This document shows positions 60,641 to 64,000 of a DNA stretch of 64,000 nt, piece by piece. The position numbers were made by a program, and so were the translations under genes. Each line of letters begins with the position of its first letter. The first letter of the stretch is position 1. A model generated the notes under the pieces. The model saw only the letters and a list, made by a program, of their open reading frames with translations, was not told the origin of the DNA and ran no database searches. This stretch comes from Algihabitans albus (GTDB lineage: Bacteria; Pseudomonadota; Alphaproteobacteria; Kiloniellales; DSM-21159), in assembly GCF_003572205.1 (NCBI RefSeq), contig NZ_QXNY01000003.1:677076-741075 (forward strand). Direction: 5' to 3'.

Positions 60641-61423
60641 CTAGTCGCTGATGGCGGCGACCGGAGCCCGGGCCTCGATCAGCGTCACCCCGGCTTCGGC
60701 GAGACTTGCGCGTATCGCGGGCCCGGGCAGGTAATCCGTAACGAAGACGTCGACGGCTGAAATCGGCGCGATGCGGACCGGCGCGGTACGCTCGAACTTA
60801 CTGGCATCGGCAACCAGGATGACCTTTCGGGCGTTCTCCATGATGGTGCGGGCGACACTGACCTCCCGGTAGTCGTAGTCCATCAGATCTCCGTTCGTCT
60901 CAATCGCCGAGACACCGATGACCGCATAGTCGACCTTGAAGCGACGGATGAATTCCACCGCGGCGTCGCCTACAATACCTCCGTCGGAGTGTCGTACGAC
61001 CCCCGATGCAATGATCACTTCGTGTTTCGGATGAGCACGCAGAATGTTCGCGACATTGATGTTGTTGGTGATCGCCAAGATCCCGACATGCTCTCTCAAG
61101 GACTTCGCCACCTCTTCGGTGGTGGTGCCGATGTTGATCAGAATCGAGGACTCGTCGGGAATCAACTTGGCGGCAGCTTGGCCGATCGCGCGTTTGGCGT
61201 CGCGTGCGATCAGACGTCTGGCTTCGTAGCCGACGTTTTCGACGGTCGAACCGATGATGGCGCCGCCGTGCACGCGGTCGAGCAGGCCGCGTTCGCAAAG
61301 TTCGTTGAGATCCTTGCGGATGGTTTGGGCCGACACGCCGAACTGGGCGGAGAGTCCTTCTACGCTGACCCGGCCGCTGTGCTTGGCGATCTCGAGAATC
61401 TGGTTCTGCCGCTCGATGAGCAT
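60641..61423 (-). CDS. glpR: DeoR-family repressor of glycerol metabolism
   Basis: 260 residues. DeoR HTH (RQNQILEIAKHSGRVSVEGLS, then VSAQTIRKDLNELCERG) and a sugar-phosphate-binding DeoRC domain (INIGTTTEEVAKSL, ASGVVRHSDGGIVG). ATG 61423 (MLIERQ) with AAAGGG upstream; longer in-frame starts exist. Upstream of glpD on the same strand, separated by the operator region; divergent from the SDR gene. Confidence 0.94.
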   Translation of the reverse strand: MLIERQNQILEIAKHSGRVSVEGLSAQFGVSAQTIRKDLNELCERGLLDRVHGGAIIGSTVENVGYEARRLIARDAKRAIGQAAAKLIPDESSILINIGTTTEEVAKSLREHVGILAITNNINVANILRAHPKHEVIIASGVVRHSDGGIVGDAAVEFIRRFKVDYAVIGVSAIETNGDLMDYDYREVSVARTIMENARKVILVADASKFERTAPVRIAPISAVDVFVTDYLPGPAIRASLAEAGVTLIEARAPVAAISD

Positions 61424-61526
61424 AAGCCCTTTGCCGGTATGGGCGGGGTCCAGCCCCCGTCCCGTTCGATTCCCCTTTAGCATAGGACGACCGACCTGTT
61501 TGAAAACGAAAAAGGAAGATGCCCCC

Positions 61527-62309
61527 ATGACTCTGCCGTTCCGCAAGGACCTTTTCTCCGAGCACCGGGCTCTGGTGACCGGCGCCGGCCGCGGAATCGG
61601 CCAGGCCGTGGCGCGCGCTCTTCTCGCCTGCGGTGCTACGGTGCTGGCACATTCCGGCGTCACGGCACGCAAGGTGGAGGAGGTCTTTCCCGATCTCAGT
61701 CCGGACGAAGCCGGACGCGTCACGCTCGTCTCAGCTGACCTGACGCGACCTGAGAGCGCCGCCGAACTGATCGGAGCGGCTGGCGCGACACTGGGCGGAT
61801 TGGACCTGCTGATCAACAACGCCGGGACCATGCTGGGTCGGATGCCGGCGGTGGAGACGACGGCAGCGCACTACGACGCCGTCACCGACCTCAACGCGCG
61901 ATCGGTCGTGCTGCTCTCGGCAGCGGCCATTCCGCTGCTGCGTGCCTCCACAGCCGCCGCGATCGTCAATACGGTATCGATCTCCGCACGCACGGGGGGC
62001 AGCCCCGGCTCGTCCGTCTACTCGGCTGCCAAGGCCTTCGTCTCGACGCATACCCGAGCTCTGGCACGCGAGCTCGCCGCTGACGGCATCCGGGTCAACG
62101 CGGTCTCACCCGGCACGATCATGACCGACTTCCACCGCCGCTACTCCAGTCCGGAGAAACTCGAGGCCACGGCTGCGGCAATCCCCGTGAAACGGTTGGG
62201 CACGGCAGCCGACTGCGTCGGGACCTATCTGTTTCTCGCGTCACCTGAGACGTCGGCTTACATCACCGGCCAGATCATCGAAGTGAATGGCGGACAGCTT
62301 ATGGCATAG
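61527..62309 (+). CDS. SDR family oxidoreductase
   Basis: 260 residues, classical short-chain dehydrogenase: [12 protein letters not shown] cofactor site, NNAGT, catalytic Ser in VSISAR and YSAAK (Tyr/Lys), then NAVSPGTIMTDF. Substrate unknown. AGGAAG lies nine bases upstream. Divergent from glpR, with a GAAAACGAAAAA patch in between resembling glp operator half-sites, so it may belong to the same regulon (inference). Confidence 0.93.
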   Translation: MTLPFRKDLFSEHRALVTGAGRGIGQAVARALLACGATVLAHSGVTARKVEEVFPDLSPDEAGRVTLVSADLTRPESAAELIGAAGATLGGLDLLINNAGTMLGRMPAVETTAAHYDAVTDLNARSVVLLSAAAIPLLRASTAAAIVNTVSISARTGGSPGSSVYSAAKAFVSTHTRALARELAADGIRVNAVSPGTIMTDFHRRYSSPEKLEATAAAIPVKRLGTAADCVGTYLFLASPETSAYITGQIIEVNGGQLMA

Positions 62310-62362
62310 CATGCAATCGGCCTTGGCCCACGTGACCTCGGAACGCTTCGCGCGGCTCACAG

Positions 62363-63862
62363 CTACTTGCTGACGACGAGATCGCTGCGTCCATAGAGGT
62401 CGGCGAGCCGGACGATGTCATCCTCTCCAAGGTAGGTGCCGCACTGAACCTCGATAATGACGAGCGGGGCGCGGCCCGGGTTGTAGAGTTGGTGGCGAGT
62501 GCCCTGCGGCACATAGGTGGAGCGGTCGGCACCGAGCGCAAAAACCTCCTCGCCCAGCGTCACCTCGGCCTCGCCGGAGACCACAACCCAATGCTCCGAG
62601 CGGTGATGGTGGTATTGCAGCGACAATCGTCCGGCTGGCCGCACCACGATTCTTTTGACCTTGAAACCCTCGGCCTCCACCAGCGTCTCGTAGCTGCCCC
62701 AGGGCCGCCGGATCACCTTCGGATCCGTCGCTTCCGGGCGCCCAGCTGCGGTCAGCGTCTTCGCCAAATCGCCGATTTCCGCTGCCCGCGCCCGCGGCGC
62801 CACGAGCAGCGCGTCGTGGGTGGAGACCACGATCATATCCTCCAGTCCCAGTGCCGCGATCAGACGCCCGTCGTCCGCCCTCAGGTAGCTGTCGCGGACC
62901 TCGGTCAAGTGAGCTTCGCCCACCACCGCGTTGCCGTTACGGTCCTTCGCCGCCACCGACCAGAGCGCCGGCCAGGCGCCCAGGTCGTGCCAGCCCACCT
63001 CGGCAGGAATCACCGCCGCCCGGTCCGTGCGCTCCATCACCGCATAGTCCAGCGAGATCGAGGGCGCCGCCGCGAAAGCCGAAGCCTCCAGCCGCAGGAA
63101 ATCGAGATCCTCCCGCGCCCCCGCCAGCGCCGCCTCGGCCGCCGCCAGCACCTTCGGGCAGTGACGTGTCATCTCCGCCAGCAGCTGCCCAGCGCCGACC
63201 ACGAACATGCCGCTGTTCCAGAGGTAGTCGCCACTGGCCAGATAGTCCGCAGCCGTTTCCGAATCGGGCTTTTCGACGAAGGCCGAAACCTCGCAAGCTC
63301 CGGCCGCGCGAGCCGAGTCACCCGACAGCGCCTGCCCCACCCGAATGTAGCCGTACCCCGTCTCGGGACGGTGTGGCACGATCCCAAAAGTGACGAGATG
63401 ACCACCCGACGCCCCATCTCCTAGCGTCCCATCTCCGGCTGCAACGACCGCCGCGCGCTGCAGCAGACCAGCCAAAGCCGAGGCTTCGGCCACCAGATGA
63501 TCGGCTGGCAAGAGGGCCAGAACCGCCGCTGGGTCGCGCTGCAACGCCACCAGTGCAGCGATCGCCGCGGCGGGAGCCGTATTGCGACCCTCGGGCTCCA
63601 GGAGGATCGCGGAGGCTTCCAACCCGGCCTGACGCAGTTCCTCAGCCACCAGGAAGCGGTGCTCGAGATTACAGACGACCAGCGGGGGGGCGAAAATCCC
63701 GGCATCCGAAACCCGCCGAAGCGTTCTGCGGAACAAAGGCTCGCCACCGAGCAGATCAGCGAACTGCTTCGGGAAACTGCGACGCGACAGCGGCCACAAG
63801 CGCGTCCCCGAACCGCCCGACAAAACGACCGGAACGATTTTGGGCGGCGTGTGAACGGGCAT
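62363..63862 (-). CDS. manC: Mannose-1-phosphate guanylyltransferase/mannose-6-phosphate isomerase
   Basis: Makes GDP-mannose. The 499-residue bifunctional type: nucleotidyltransferase with VVLSGGSGTRLWPLSRRSFPKQF and FVEKP, then a cupin PMI domain (RPWGSYETL, YHHHRSEHWVVVSG, QGTRHQLYN). ATG 63862 chosen; TTG 63871 is also in frame. 15 bases after the partial ugd-like gene, same strand. Confidence 0.95.
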   Translation of the reverse strand: MPVHTPPKIVPVVLSGGSGTRLWPLSRRSFPKQFADLLGGEPLFRRTLRRVSDAGIFAPPLVVCNLEHRFLVAEELRQAGLEASAILLEPEGRNTAPAAAIAALVALQRDPAAVLALLPADHLVAEASALAGLLQRAAVVAAGDGTLGDGASGGHLVTFGIVPHRPETGYGYIRVGQALSGDSARAAGACEVSAFVEKPDSETAADYLASGDYLWNSGMFVVGAGQLLAEMTRHCPKVLAAAEAALAGAREDLDFLRLEASAFAAAPSISLDYAVMERTDRAAVIPAEVGWHDLGAWPALWSVAAKDRNGNAVVGEAHLTEVRDSYLRADDGRLIAALGLEDMIVVSTHDALLVAPRARAAEIGDLAKTLTAAGRPEATDPKVIRRPWGSYETLVEAEGFKVKRIVVRPAGRLSLQYHHHRSEHWVVVSGEAEVTLGEEVFALGADRSTYVPQGTRHQLYNPGRAPLVIIEVQCGTYLGEDDIVRLADLYGRSDLVVSK

Positions 63863-63877
63863 GGCGTCCAAGGTCCT

Positions 63878-64000
63878 TCAACCCGCGAGGCGTGAGGAAA
63901 CGACGGTCAGATTGGCCGGCGCGGTAGGGACGCTCTTGCCCCGTCCGATACCGGAGTATTGGAATCCGGCTTTTTGGAGGCGTTCGGGGTCGTAGACGTT
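63878..64000 (-). CDS. Nucleotide-sugar 6-dehydrogenase, C-terminal fragment (cut by window)
   Basis: Only the last 40 residues are in the window, continuing past 64000. NVYDPERLQKAGFQYSGIGRG matches the C-terminus of UDP-glucose/GDP-mannose dehydrogenases (usual form RNxYDPxxxxxxGFxYxGIGRG). With manC downstream this suggests an exopolysaccharide or capsule precursor locus. Confidence 0.75.
   Translation of the reverse strand, partial: NVYDPERLQKAGFQYSGIGRGKSVPTAPANLTVVSSRLAG

Overview
This 64 kb window is GC-rich chromosomal DNA of an alphaproteobacterium. Conserved neighbourhoods point to a Rhodospirillales-like lineage (my inference from gene order; no rRNA or marker tree is available here): prs-rplY-pth-ychF; lysC, ptsP, prfA, prmC and a DUF4167 gene close together; ubiG beside lysC; comF-grxC-nitrilase; argJ-mutT beside a parvulin gene and secA. 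No tRNA, rRNA, CRISPR array, prophage or complete insertion sequence was seen. Both ends cut genes: a SulP anion transporter lacks its N-terminus at the left edge, and only the C-terminus of a nucleotide-sugar dehydrogenase is present at the right edge.

Layout. 1-9.7 kb: SulP transporter and universal stress protein, uvrB, a nucleoside transporter on the minus strand bracketed by two inverted 142-bp repeats, a MOSC protein, a non-coding stretch with a Fur-type operator and a candidate small RNA, then pgeF and a creatinase-fold protein. 9.7-20 kb: a lipoprotein, prs, rplY, pth, ychF, an EAL protein (c-di-GMP hydrolysis), a membrane class III nucleotide cyclase with a lipoprotein, and a DUF4167 protein. 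20-30 kb, minus strand: prmC, prfA and a glutamyl-tRNA reductase hemA joined by 4-base overlaps, then ispG, rodZ, ptsP and lysC. 30-42 kb: ubiG, a PAS protein, an ammonium transporter fused to a histidine kinase, DUF1178, methyltransferases, an amidohydrolase of the nitrilase superfamily, grxC, comF, a ribbon-helix-helix protein, mutT, argJ and a parvulin. 42-52.7 kb: secA, a TerB-DnaJ protein, an ABC-F ATPase, an EamA transporter, an AmpD-like amidase, an ArsR-methyltransferase fusion, a TetR regulator and a DUF2852 protein. 52.7-62.3 kb: a complete glycerol uptake and oxidation locus (glpR, glpD, glpSTPQUV) with operators, promoter and terminator, plus a divergent SDR oxidoreductase. 62.3-64 kb: surface-polysaccharide sugar-nucleotide genes (manC and a partial ugd-like gene).

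Two things stand out beyond ordinary genes. First, four copies of a repeat, each exactly 142 bp with CTAG-type ends, sit at 4593-4734, 6333-6474, 24717-24858 and 46012-46153. In all four the end of the repeat coincides with the TAG stop codon of a neighbouring gene (uvrB, MOSC, rodZ, djlA). This fits a MITE that targets TA and restores the stop codon it enters. Second, 7456-7631 holds a promoter overlapped by a Fur-type palindrome, about 140 nt carrying two anti-Shine-Dalgarno motifs, and a strong intrinsic terminator, which fits an iron-responsive trans-acting sRNA.

Other points: a C5-type heme entry enzyme in an alphaproteobacterium, an Amt-kinase whose first membrane helix starts upstream of any canonical start codon, and a glycerol importer whose two ATPases carry complementary defects, leaving one intact ATP site.
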